Notes under the pieces: generated by a model
Database searches by the model: none
What the model saw: the letters and a program-made list of their open reading frames with translations, nothing else
Told to the model about the DNA's origin: nothing
Program-made: the position numbers and the translations under genes
DNA from: Hyphomicrobiales bacterium
GTDB taxonomy: Bacteria > Pseudomonadota > Alphaproteobacteria > Rhizobiales > Xanthobacteraceae
Direction: 5' to 3'
Assembly (NCBI GenBank): GCA_023266695.1
Contig: JAHFPO010000092.1
Coordinates: 1-9,309 of the forward strand
DNA: 9,309 nucleotides
Shown: positions 1-7,071 of the stretch, in pieces
Position numbering within the stretch: the stretch's first letter is position 1
How the letters are laid out: each line of letters starts with the position of its first letter

Positions 1-694
1 CGTCCCTGATCGCGTGACTGCCCTGCGTGCTCACCGTCAGCGTGAGCGGACCGCTGTCGGCGGCGGGCTCGGCCAATGCGCCGCGTGTCTCCATGTAATT
101 GGTGACGAGGCGCTGGTTGACGAGCTCGATTTTCACCACCCGGTCGGCCGCCTCAAAAGCGCGGGCGGCGGCGGCCGCATCGCCGAATTCCGCGGTGTAA
201 GAGAGATTGCCGGGCCGTTCGCTCCACACCAAGGGCGCGCCGGGCGCGGTCGCCGCCTTGGTATCGACGATGGCGGGGAGCGTTTCCCAATCGATCTCGA
301 ACGCCTCGGCGGCGTCTTGCGCCGCCGCCAGCGTATCGGCGACGACGAATGCGACCGCATCGCCGACGTGGCGGACTTCGTCTTGCGCGAGCAGCGGCAA
401 GGGCGGCCGCCACATCCGCTTTTCGTCCGACGGCGTGATCAGCCCGCCGCAGGGCATGGTGCCGTAGCCGGCGATATCGGCGGCGGCGAGCACGAGGCGG
501 ACGCCCGCGCGCCCGCGCACGGCATCGAGATTGCGGATACGGAAGCGCGCATGGGCGTGCGGCGAGCGCACCACCACCGCGCGCAACGCACCCGCGGGAA
601 TGCAATCGGCCAGGAAGCGGCCGCGGCCGGTGATGAGCGCCGGGTCCTCGACCCGCACGTGCGGCTGGCCGATGCCGAATTTCATGGGGCGCAT
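1..694 (-). CDS. Molybdenum hydroxylase large subunit, xanthine dehydrogenase/CoxL superfamily (N-terminal 231 codons, cut by the window edge)
   Basis: The frame is open from an ATG at 694 to the left edge, giving 231 residues of a protein whose family usually runs to about 750-800. The N-terminus, with GIGQPHVRVEDPALITGRGR at residues 7-26 and RSPHAHARF at 43-51, is the standard opening of CoxL/aldehyde oxidase/xanthine dehydrogenase molybdopterin-binding subunits. It is followed by the a/b hammerhead segment (VRHVGDAVAFVVAD, 107-120) and the start of the first Mo-pterin domain (NQRLVTNYMETRGALAE, 193-209; TQGSHAIRD, 223-231). Such subunits carry the Mo-molybdopterin cytosine dinucleotide cofactor and act with a FAD subunit and a 2Fe-2S subunit. 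Neither partner is visible upstream, so they may lie past the left edge. The residues that separate form I CO dehydrogenase from other hydroxylases lie outside the window, so the substrate is unknown. Start chosen for the GGAGG six bases upstream; a second ATG lies three codons in (685). Confidence 0.9.
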   Translation of the reverse strand, partial: MRPMKFGIGQPHVRVEDPALITGRGRFLADCIPAGALRAVVVRSPHAHARFRIRNLDAVRGRAGVRLVLAAADIAGYGTMPCGGLITPSDEKRMWRPPLPLLAQDEVRHVGDAVAFVVADTLAAAQDAAEAFEIDWETLPAIVDTKAATAPGAPLVWSERPGNLSYTAEFGDAAAAARAFEAADRVVKIELVNQRLVTNYMETRGALAEPAADSGPLTLTVSTQGSHAIRD

Positions 695-700
695 GGAAAG

Positions 701-705
701 CCTCC
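701..705 (-). promoter_or_regulatory. Shine-Dalgarno site of the molybdenum hydroxylase gene
   Basis: On the minus strand the sequence reads GGAGG, then six bases, then ATG at 694. This is the strongest ribosome binding site in the window and favours the ATG at 694 over the one at 685. Confidence 0.7.
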
Positions 706-776
706 GGCGCAAAGGCCTGCTTCAGAGTCTGATCAGTTCGAATTGAATCGGTCTGCCCTGCTAACATTTTGATTTT

Positions 777-825
777 GGGCGTGATCTTATCCGAAAACCG
801 GTTCCCACTTTTCGGGATCACGCCC
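777..825. repeat. Dispersed palindromic repeat (Rhizobiales-type intergenic element)
   Basis: Perfect 10-bp arms GGGCGTGATC (777-786) and GATCACGCCC (816-825) enclose a second perfect 7-bp pair, CCGAAAA (791-797) with TTTTCGG (809-815). Four unpaired bases lie on the left side and the loop is 798-808, with ACCGG at its left edge. I recognise the core, CCGAAAACCGGTTCCCACTT, as one found scattered between genes in Bradyrhizobium and relatives. The stretch to its left, from about 725 (with TGATCA at 730-735 and TTCGAA at 737-742), probably belongs to the same composite unit. It lies 21 bp past the stop of the RND pump gene. Neither strand shows a T-run after the stem, so it is not a typical intrinsic terminator, though it could stabilise the pump mRNA 3' end. 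Confidence 0.8.
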
Positions 826-846
826 TAGCAACTTCCTCGCCGGCGA

Positions 847-3800
847 TCACTCGGCCGGCGCCCTGCTGGCGCGCCGGGTCGATCGCCCGCTCTTCTCGGC
901 GATCCAGCTCGTCACCACGTAGAACACCGGCGTGAAGACGAGCCCGAAGAAAGTGACGCCGATCATGCCCGAGAACACCGTGGTGCCGAGCGTCTGCCGC
1001 ATCTCGGCGCCCGCGCCCACCGCCCACACCAGCGGCGCCACGCCGAGGATGAAGGCGAGCGAGGTCATGAGAATCGGCCTGAGCCTCAAGCGCGCCGCCT
1101 CGATCGCGGCCGCCAGCCGGTCGCGGCCCTGGTCCTCGAGCTGCTTGGCGAATTCGACGATCAGGATCGCGTTCTTGGCGGCGAGGCCGATCAGCACGAT
1201 GAATCCGACCTGCGTCAGGATGTTGTTGTCCTGCCCGCGCAGGATCACGCCGGCGATGGAGGCGATGAGGCACATCGGTACAATCAAAATGACCGCGAGC
1301 GGCAGCGTGAGGCTCTCGAACTGCGCGGCGAGCACCAGGAACACAAACGCCACCGCGAGCACGAAGGCGAAGACCGCGGTGTTGCCGGCGCGCGATTGCT
1401 GGAAGGCGAGCGTGGTCCATTCGTAGGCGAAGCCGTCGGGCAGCGTCGCGGCGGCGAGCTTCTGCATGATCGCGATCGCCTGGCCTTGGCTGTAGCCCGG
1501 CGCCGGAGCGCCATCGAGCTCGGCCGCCGGATAGAGATTGTAGCGCGGCACCCGGTAGGGTCCCGATTGATCCCGGACCGTCGTGAACGAGCCGAGCGGC
1601 ACCGTATCGCCCCGCGAATTGCGCACGCGGATCTTGAGAACATCCCCGGGCGTCAAGCGGTCGCCGCTTTCGGCTTGCGCCACCACCCGGAAGGAGCGGC
1701 CGAACAGATTGAAATCGTTGACGTAGGACGAGCCCACATAGATCGAGAGCGCCGCGAACACGTCGGAAAGATTGATGCCCAGGAGCTGCGCCTTGGTGCG
1801 GTCGATGTCGAGATAGAGTTGCGGGGTCGAAGTCTCGAACAGCGAGAACACCTGGACGAGCCCCGGCGTCTGCGCCGCGCGCCCCATCATCTCTTGGACG
1901 ACGCCCTGCAACGCCTGCGATCCGCGGTCGGTGCGATCCTCGACCATCATGCGGAAGCCGCCGGAGGTTCCGATGCCGCGCACCGGCGGCGGCGCCACCA
2001 CCACGATGAAGCCTTCCTGAATCGCCGCAAGCTTGGCGGTGAGCGCGCGCTGGATGCCGGCCTGGGATTTCTCCGGATTCCTCGCACGCTCGTTGAACGG
2101 CTCCAGCACCACGAAGATCGCGCCCGAGTTCGGCGCATTGGTGAAGGTCGCGCCGGAGAAGCCGACGATGTTCACGGCATGGGCGACGCCGGGCACCTGC
2201 AGGATGATGTCGACCGCCCGCCGCGCCACTTGGTCGGTGCGCGAGATCGAGGCGCCGGGCGGAAGCTGCACCACGGTGATCAGGTAGCCGAGGTCCTGCG
2301 GCGGAATGAAGCCGGTCGGGGTCTTGCGGAATTCGTTGATGCCGACGGCGATGATGCCGGCATAGATGAGGAGCACGATCGCGGGCCGGCGCACCGTCTG
2401 CATGGTGAGCTTTCCATAGCCGCTCGCGAGCGCGCCGAATCCCTTGTTGAATCCCTTGAAGAAGCTGCGGATCGGCCATTCCCACGGTTTCGGCTTTTCC
2501 TTGCCGTGCGGCCTCAGGAACAGCGCGCACATGGCCGGCGAGAGCGTCAAGGAGACGATCAGCGAGATGAAGGTCGCGCCCGCGATGGTGAGTGCGAACT
2601 GGCGGTAGAATTGGCCGGAAATGCCGGTGATGAAGGCCGCCGGAATGAACACCGCAGACAGCACCAGTGCGATCGCGACGAGCGCGGCGCCGACCTCGTC
2701 CATGCTCTTGTGGGCGGCCTCGCGCGGCGCAAGCCCGGCCGCGATGTTGCGCTCGACGTTCTCCACCACCACGATCGCGTCGTCCACCACGATGCCGATC
2801 GCGAGCACGAGACCGAACAGCGTCAGGTTGTTGATGGTGAAGCCGAACGCCCCCATGAAGAAGAACGTACCGATGAGCGACACCGGGATCGCGACGATCG
2901 GGATGATGGCGGCGCGCCAAGTTTGCAGGAACAGGATGATCACCAGCACCACCAGGATGATCGCCTCGGCGATCGTCTCGATCACGGCGTCGACCGACTG
3001 CTGGATGAACTGGGTCGGGTTGTAGACGATGGTGTATTTGAGGCCGGGCGGAAAGCGCGTCGCCAGGCCATCCATCGCATTGCGGATGAGACTCGCCGTG
3101 GCGATGGCGTTCGAGCCCGGCCGCTGGAACACGCCGAGGGCGATCGCCGGATCGCGGTTAAGATAGGAGAGCGTGGCGTAATCCTGCGCCGCCAGCTCCA
3201 GGCGCGCGACGTCCCGCAGGCGCACGACGGCGGTCGGCGTGGTCTTGACGACGATATTGCCGAACTCCTCGGGGGTGGCGAGCCGTCCCTGCGTCTGTAC
3301 CGCGATCTGGAACGCGCCCGGCTGATCGATCGGCGGCTGATTGAGCACGCCGGAGGCGACCTGCACGTTCTCGCGCTGCAAGGCAGCCGATACGTCCCCG
3401 GCGGTGAGGCCGAGCGTCTGCAACCGGTCGGGGTCGAGCCACACCCGCATCGAATAGTCGCGGCTGCCGAACACGATGATGGAACCGACGCCGTCGATGC
3501 GCGTGAGCACGTCGGTGATCTCGAGCGTCGCGTAGTTGGAGATGAACAGCGTGTCGCGCGATTTGTCCGGCGAATAGAGATGCACGACCATCATCAGGTC
3601 GGGCGAGGCCTTCGCCACCGTGACGCCGATGTTGCGCACGTCCTGCGGCAACCGCGGCTGCGCGATGGCGACGCGGTTCTGCACCTGCACTTGCGCGATG
3701 TCGAGATTGGTGCCGAGGTCGAAGGTGACCGCGATCGAGAAGCGTCCGTCGGCGGTCGAATTGGAGGAGATATAGAGCATCCCCTCGACGCCGTTGATCT

Positions 3801-4008
3801 GCTGCTCGATCGGAGAGACCACGGTGCTGGCGACCGTCTCCGCGCTGGCGCCCGGATATTGGCCCGAAATATTGACGACCGGCGGAGCGATTTCCGGATA
3901 TTGCGCGATCGGCAGGCGGACGAAACTGACGCCGCCGAGGATCACGAACACGATCGAAACCACCGAGGCGAAGATCGGCCGGTCGATGAAGAAATGCGAG
4001 ATGCGCAT
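847..4008 (-). CDS. RND-family multidrug efflux pump, inner-membrane permease (HAE1 type, AcrB/MexF-like)
   Basis: The 1053-residue protein has the full length of HAE1 pumps. It opens with FFIDRPIFASVVSIVFVILG (residues 6-25, TM1). A first large periplasmic loop follows to about 335, then a TM block at about 345-500, a second periplasmic loop to about 870 and a final TM block. The proton-relay residues are present: D409 and D410 in TM4 (GIVVDDAIVVVENVERN, 405-421) and K945 in TM10 (GLAAKNAILIVEFAKQ, 941-956). GSSYVNDFNLFGR (759-771) is another conserved family segment. The protein should trimerise in the inner membrane and use proton influx to pass substrates to an adaptor and outer-membrane channel. 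It begins 16 bp after the adaptor gene, so the two are surely co-transcribed. Substrates cannot be read from sequence; the N-terminal style is closer to MexF-like pumps than to enterobacterial AcrB. No frameshift or missing catalytic residue is seen. Confidence 0.97.
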   Translation of the reverse strand: MRISHFFIDRPIFASVVSIVFVILGGVSFVRLPIAQYPEIAPPVVNISGQYPGASAETVASTVVSPIEQQINGVEGMLYISSNSTADGRFSIAVTFDLGTNLDIAQVQVQNRVAIAQPRLPQDVRNIGVTVAKASPDLMMVVHLYSPDKSRDTLFISNYATLEITDVLTRIDGVGSIIVFGSRDYSMRVWLDPDRLQTLGLTAGDVSAALQRENVQVASGVLNQPPIDQPGAFQIAVQTQGRLATPEEFGNIVVKTTPTAVVRLRDVARLELAAQDYATLSYLNRDPAIALGVFQRPGSNAIATASLIRNAMDGLATRFPPGLKYTIVYNPTQFIQQSVDAVIETIAEAIILVVLVIILFLQTWRAAIIPIVAIPVSLIGTFFFMGAFGFTINNLTLFGLVLAIGIVVDDAIVVVENVERNIAAGLAPREAAHKSMDEVGAALVAIALVLSAVFIPAAFITGISGQFYRQFALTIAGATFISLIVSLTLSPAMCALFLRPHGKEKPKPWEWPIRSFFKGFNKGFGALASGYGKLTMQTVRRPAIVLLIYAGIIAVGINEFRKTPTGFIPPQDLGYLITVVQLPPGASISRTDQVARRAVDIILQVPGVAHAVNIVGFSGATFTNAPNSGAIFVVLEPFNERARNPEKSQAGIQRALTAKLAAIQEGFIVVVAPPPVRGIGTSGGFRMMVEDRTDRGSQALQGVVQEMMGRAAQTPGLVQVFSLFETSTPQLYLDIDRTKAQLLGINLSDVFAALSIYVGSSYVNDFNLFGRSFRVVAQAESGDRLTPGDVLKIRVRNSRGDTVPLGSFTTVRDQSGPYRVPRYNLYPAAELDGAPAPGYSQGQAIAIMQKLAAATLPDGFAYEWTTLAFQQSRAGNTAVFAFVLAVAFVFLVLAAQFESLTLPLAVILIVPMCLIASIAGVILRGQDNNILTQVGFIVLIGLAAKNAILIVEFAKQLEDQGRDRLAAAIEAARLRLRPILMTSLAFILGVAPLVWAVGAGAEMRQTLGTTVFSGMIGVTFFGLVFTPVFYVVTSWIAEKSGRSTRRASRAPAE

Positions 4009-4024
4009 GATCCGCCCCGGCGCC

Positions 4025-5206
4025 TCACTTGGCCTTTGGCGGCGCGCCGGTCGGCGGATTGACCGTTGCGCCCTCTTCCTGCGGCGTCACTTTGTTGCCC
4101 GCGCGCGCGCGCATGAGGCCGTTCACGATCACGCGGTCGCCCGCCTCGAGACCCGATTTCACCACCCTGAGGTCGCCTTGCAGCGCCCCGATCGCGATGT
4201 ATTTCGGCCGCACGATATTTTCCGCGTCGACCGTGAGCACGAACTTGCGCACCTGCTCGGTGCCGATCGCGGCATCCGGCACCAACAATGCATCGTAAGG
4301 CGGCGAGCCCGGCACGCGCACGCGGCCGAACATGCCGGGCGTGAACAGTCCCGCGGGATTCTGAAACACGGCGCGGCCGCGGATGGTGCCCGAGGACTGA
4401 TCGATCACGTTGTCGACGAAATCGATGGTGCCCTTGTGGACGAAGTCGGCCTCGTCGAGGAGCTTCAATTCCACCGGCGTGGCAGTGCCGCGCGTGTGCG
4501 CGTCCTTGCCGTCCTTGGCGAGGCGGGTGTAGCGCAGGAAGGCGCCCTCGTCGGCGGTGAACTCGAGACGGATCGGATCGATCGAGACGATGGTCGCGAG
4601 CAGCGTGGTATTGCCCGCCGCCCCGCCGGTGACGAGATTACCCGGCGAAACGCGACGGTCGCCGATGCGGCCCGTCACCGGCGCCTTGAGCTCGGTGAAT
4701 TCGAGATCGAGGATGGCCTGCCGCACCGCCGCCTCGTTCGCCGCCACCGAGGCCTCGGCGGTGCGCTTGGCCTGGGTCCTCTGGTCGTAGAGCTGTTCGG
4801 AGATGGTCTTGTCCTTGACCAGCTTTTCGGCGCGGGCGAGGTCGGTCTCGGTATAGGCGAGATTGGCCTTGGCCTGGGCGAGATTGCCGCGCGCCTGGTC
4901 GAGCGCGTTCTGGAACGGCCGGCGGTCGATGGTGAAGAGGAGATCGCCCGCCTTCACGATGGCGCCGTCCTGGAAATGCACTTTCTCGAGATAGCCGGAG
5001 ACGCGGGCGCGGATCTCGACAAAGTCGACCGCGACGAAACGGCCGACATATTCGTCCCGATCCACGATCGTGCGCTTGACCGGATGGGCGACGGTGACCG
5101 GGGGCGGCGGCGGCGCCTGTACTTCGCCGCTCTCGCCGCAGGCGGCGAGCGCGAGGAGGAGGAGCATACCGGCGCCGATGCGGGCCGGGGAAAATCGATG
5201 CATCAT
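4025..5206 (-). CDS. RND efflux periplasmic adaptor lipoprotein (membrane fusion protein, AcrA/MexE-like)
   Basis: This 393-residue protein bridges the RND pump and an outer-membrane channel. A short signal peptide (MMHRFSPARI, then a Leu-rich core) ends in a lipobox, LAAC, with the acylated cysteine at C23. The two lipoyl half-motifs surround a coiled-coil hairpin: ARVSGYLEKVHFQDGAIVKAG at about 67-87, helices rich in Ala, Lys and Gln at about 97-168, and ELKAPVTGRIGDRRVSPGN at 172-190. The beta-barrel segment includes SSGTIRGRAVFQNP (271-284) and LFTPGMFGRV (287-296), and a membrane-proximal domain follows to about 375. The Pro-rich C-tail is probably disordered. The reading frame can be extended to a TTG at 5239, but that would put 11 residues before the signal peptide and inside an inverted repeat, so I chose the ATG at 5206; the adjacent ATG at 5203 is equally possible. 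Confidence 0.95.
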   Translation of the reverse strand: MMHRFSPARIGAGMLLLLALAACGESGEVQAPPPPPVTVAHPVKRTIVDRDEYVGRFVAVDFVEIRARVSGYLEKVHFQDGAIVKAGDLLFTIDRRPFQNALDQARGNLAQAKANLAYTETDLARAEKLVKDKTISEQLYDQRTQAKRTAEASVAANEAAVRQAILDLEFTELKAPVTGRIGDRRVSPGNLVTGGAAGNTTLLATIVSIDPIRLEFTADEGAFLRYTRLAKDGKDAHTRGTATPVELKLLDEADFVHKGTIDFVDNVIDQSSGTIRGRAVFQNPAGLFTPGMFGRVRVPGSPPYDALLVPDAAIGTEQVRKFVLTVDAENIVRPKYIAIGALQGDLRVVKSGLEAGDRVIVNGLMRARAGNKVTPQEEGATVNPPTGAPPKAK

Positions 5207-5234
5207 GACTGCCTGACGGATCGCTGGTCCATAT

Positions 5235-5275
5235 CCCAAGCCGCGCGGGATGGGAAACCCGCGGAAAGTCTTGGG
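5235..5275. other. Nested inverted repeat between murJ and the efflux genes
   Basis: Outer arms CCCAAG (5235-5240) and CTTGGG (5270-5275) enclose inner arms CGCGGG (5244-5249) and CCCGCG (5258-5263) with an 8-base loop. The right arm touches the murJ stop codon, and the left arm is 28 bases from the adaptor ATG. On the minus-strand transcript the hairpin is not followed by a U-run, so a classical intrinsic terminator is not supported. It could be an operator for an unseen regulator, an mRNA-processing structure or a Rho-related 3' structure. Confidence 0.5.
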
Positions 5276-6844
5276 TTAATCGATGGCGTGGGGCTCCAGC
5301 CTCGCAGCCGGTGTTCCCTGGTCGCGCGTGAGGTCTTTTAGCCAGGTTCGGCCGAGGAGCGCGATCACAAGCGCGCCATAAACAGCCGCGCCGAGAACGA
5401 TCAGGATCAACAATAGCGCCTCCTCGCGCAAGCCATGCAATCCCGACAAGGCAGGCGCGATAAAAATTTGACCCCCATAGAGCGCAAGCCCGAGCAGAAC
5501 CCCACAGCCGAGGAGCCGCATCGCCCGCTCGAGCGGCTCGCCGGGAGGCTCTACGCCCCGCCGCTTCGCAGCCCAGGCGAGTAGCGCGAGGTTGATCCAG
5601 GCTCCCGCTGCCGTCGCGAGCGCAAGGCCCACCTGCAACAGCACTCCGGCCAGCAAGATCTTCAGAAGCACATTCACGAGGAGCCCGATCAACGCCGCCT
5701 TCACCGGCGTCGCGGTGTCGCCGCGCGCGAGGAAAGGAGCGGCGAAACTCCGCATCAGCACGAACGGGATCAAGCCGGTGGCGTAGGCGGCGAGCGTCAC
5801 CGCCGCGGCGGTGGCGTCGGCGGAGGTGAAGGCCCCGCGCGCGAACAGGGCGCGCATGACGAGCTCGGGGATGGCGAGCGCTCCGGCGGCGAACGGCACC
5901 GCGATCAACAACGCAAGCTCGATCGCCCTCCCCTGCGCCGCCGCCGCACCGGCGGCGTCGCCGGCGGCGACCCGGCGCGACATCTCGGGAAGCAATACGA
6001 TGCCGACCGCGATCCCCACCACCCCGATCGGCAATTGATGGACGCGGTCGGCGTAATAGAGTGCCGACAGCGCGCCCGCGGGCAGGAAGGTGGCGATGAT
6101 GGTGTCGGCAAAGAGAGCGAGCTCGACGCCGCCGGCGCCGATCATGGCGGGCCCGAGCGCCTTGAGGAAACGCCGCGTCGGCTCGTCGAGCTTCGGCCAC
6201 GCCAGGCGGAGGCCGAAGCCGCCGCGCTCGGCGTCGGCGCCGACGAGGAGCGCCTGCAAGACTCCCGCCGCCAGCACGCCCCAGGCGGCGGCGTGGCCAG
6301 CGGTCGGGAAGAACGCCGCCATCGATAACGTGCTCACCATGCAGAGATTGAGGAGCACCGGCGCGCCGGCGGCGACGGCGAAGCGTTGATTGGCATTGAG
6401 CGCGCCGGCGATCAGGGTCTCGAGCGAGATCAGGGCGAGATAGGGGAAGGTGATGCGGGTGAGCGCCACCGCCAGTTCGAAGCGGGCGGGATCGCGCGTA
6501 AGCCCCGGCGCGAGCAGGGTCACCACCGCGGGGGTGAAGGCGAGCGCCACCGCCAGGAGGACGAGCTGGAGCAAGATCAAGACCACCGCGATGCGATCGG
6601 CGAAGCGCCGCGCGTTTGCGATCCCGTCCACCTCCAGGGTGCGTGCATAGGCCGGCACGAAGGCCGCGGCGAAGGCGCCCTCGGCGAAGATGGCGCGGAA
6701 ATGATTGGGCAGCCGGAACGCCACCAGGAAGGCGTCGGCGATCGGCCCCGCGCCCAGCACCGCCGCCATCACCACGTCGCGCGCGAAGCCGGTGACGCGC
6801 GAAACGAGCGTCCAGCCGCCGACGGTGAGGATGCGTTGGATCAT
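5276..6844 (-). CDS. murJ: MurJ lipid II flippase (MviN family)
   Basis: This 522-residue, highly hydrophobic protein matches the usual length of MurJ, the MOP-superfamily flippase that moves lipid II across the inner membrane for peptidoglycan synthesis. The N-terminal signature is intact: SRVTGFARD (15-23), ADAFLVAFRLPNHFR (36-50) and IFAEGAFAAAFVPAY (52-66). The residues known to be essential in Escherichia coli MurJ have clear counterparts: R16, R22, D37 and R50 (offset by two), and R267 in the YYADRVHQLPIG segment (263-274). About 14 membrane helices are expected for the family. The frame stays open upstream to an ATG at 6898, but those extra 18 residues are charged, do not resemble MurJ and are encoded by intergenic repeat sequence, so I use the ATG at 6844. 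No strong Shine-Dalgarno is seen there. Confidence 0.96.
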   Translation of the reverse strand: MIQRILTVGGWTLVSRVTGFARDVVMAAVLGAGPIADAFLVAFRLPNHFRAIFAEGAFAAAFVPAYARTLEVDGIANARRFADRIAVVLILLQLVLLAVALAFTPAVVTLLAPGLTRDPARFELAVALTRITFPYLALISLETLIAGALNANQRFAVAAGAPVLLNLCMVSTLSMAAFFPTAGHAAAWGVLAAGVLQALLVGADAERGGFGLRLAWPKLDEPTRRFLKALGPAMIGAGGVELALFADTIIATFLPAGALSALYYADRVHQLPIGVVGIAVGIVLLPEMSRRVAAGDAAGAAAAQGRAIELALLIAVPFAAGALAIPELVMRALFARGAFTSADATAAAVTLAAYATGLIPFVLMRSFAAPFLARGDTATPVKAALIGLLVNVLLKILLAGVLLQVGLALATAAGAWINLALLAWAAKRRGVEPPGEPLERAMRLLGCGVLLGLALYGGQIFIAPALSGLHGLREEALLLILIVLGAAVYGALVIALLGRTWLKDLTRDQGTPAARLEPHAID

Positions 6845-6869
6845 GGAGTCGGGTCCGTCATCCTGAGGT

Positions 6870-6987
6870 GGCCGCCGTGGTTCGAGGCCCGACGTCATCC
6901 TGAGGTGCGAGGCGCGAACAGCGCCGAGCCTCGAAGGATGACGTCTGGCACCTCACCATGACATGCGGCCCTCGAAGGATGGCGGCC
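6870..6987. repeat. Imperfect 21-bp inverted repeat flanking the central palindrome
   Basis: The 21 bases at 6870-6890 match the reverse complement of 6967-6987 at 17 of 21 positions, including the perfect blocks GGCCGCC/GGCGGCC and TTCGAGG/CCTCGAA. They bracket the perfect palindrome at 6891-6945. The layout is what results if one repeat copy sits inside, or duplicated within, another. Confidence 0.65.
6891..6945. repeat. Complete palindromic repeat unit (central copy)
   Basis: Perfect 11-bp arms GACGTCATCCT (6891-6901) and AGGATGACGTC (6935-6945) close the element. Inside are CGAGGC (6908-6913) pairing with GCCTCG (6928-6933), and a tighter alternative hairpin GGCGC (6911-6915) with GCGCC (6921-6925) around a GAACA loop. 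This is the best-preserved copy of the three. Confidence 0.85.
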
Positions 6988-7001
6988 CCCTCGTTGCCAC
7001 T

Positions 7002-7045
7002 TCATCCTTCGAGGTTCGCCCTGACGGGCTCGCACTTCAGGATGA
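7002..7045. repeat. Degenerate palindromic repeat unit (gnnB-proximal copy)
   Basis: Arms TCATCCT (7002-7008) and AGGATGA (7039-7045) enclose CGAG/CTCG (7010-7013 with 7030-7033) and a small GCCC-TGAC-GGGC hairpin (7018-7029). It starts 27 bases past the aminotransferase stop codon and is a diverged relative of the copy at 6891-6945, in inverted orientation. Confidence 0.75.
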
Positions 7046-7071
7046 CGTGCTGAATGGTGTTATAGCGCAGA

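Larger units (their letters stand above)
6856..7047. repeat. Mosaic array of palindromic intergenic repeats upstream of murJ
   Basis: Nearly the whole gap between the aminotransferase and murJ consists of copies and half-copies of one repeat family. A 15-base unit, CGTCATCCTGAGGTG, occurs at 6856-6870 and again at 6893-6907. CCTCGAAGGAT occurs at 6929-6939 and 6970-6980, and its reverse complement at 7004-7014. TCAGGATGACG at 7037-7047 is the reverse complement of the first 11 bases of the 15-base unit. From memory this TCATCCTGAGG...CCTCGAAGGATGA family is abundant between genes of Bradyrhizobium and related genera. No reading frame here looks genuine. Confidence 0.85.

Noticed and set aside
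14..772. A plus-strand frame of 252 codons at the left edge
   Set aside because: The opposite strand gives a clear CoxL-type N-terminus with a good ribosome site; the plus frame runs into the palindromic repeat region and has no family resemblance.
777..825. An intrinsic terminator after the pump gene
   Set aside because: The stem is strong but the minus-strand side is followed by AAAATCAAAATG rather than a T-run, so a dispersed palindrome is the better reading.
818..2920. A 700-codon minus-strand frame overlapping the pump gene
   Set aside because: It is a shifted frame of the pump gene; it is Arg/Ala/Gly-rich low-complexity sequence without any recognisable domain.
1396..4062. An 888-codon open frame on the plus strand, antisense to the RND pump gene
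   Set aside because: It is the mirror frame of a GC-rich gene, its product is dominated by Arg, His, Asp and Glu, and it resembles no family I know, while the minus strand encodes a complete RND pump with all key residues.
3794..5341. A 515-codon plus-strand frame antisense to the adaptor gene
   Set aside because: It is a shadow of the adaptor coding sequence, with a Glu/Arg/Asp/His-rich composition and no motifs; it also runs across two genes and their gap.
4638..6200. A 520-codon minus-strand frame spanning murJ and the adaptor gene
   Set aside because: It crosses the boundary between two well-supported genes in a different frame and reads as Arg-rich shadow sequence.
6856..7047. A CRISPR array or small RNA gene in the repeat-rich gap
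   Set aside because: The repeats are palindromic, in both orientations, unevenly spaced and without unique spacers, so this is not CRISPR; nothing beyond the hairpins suggests a dedicated RNA gene.
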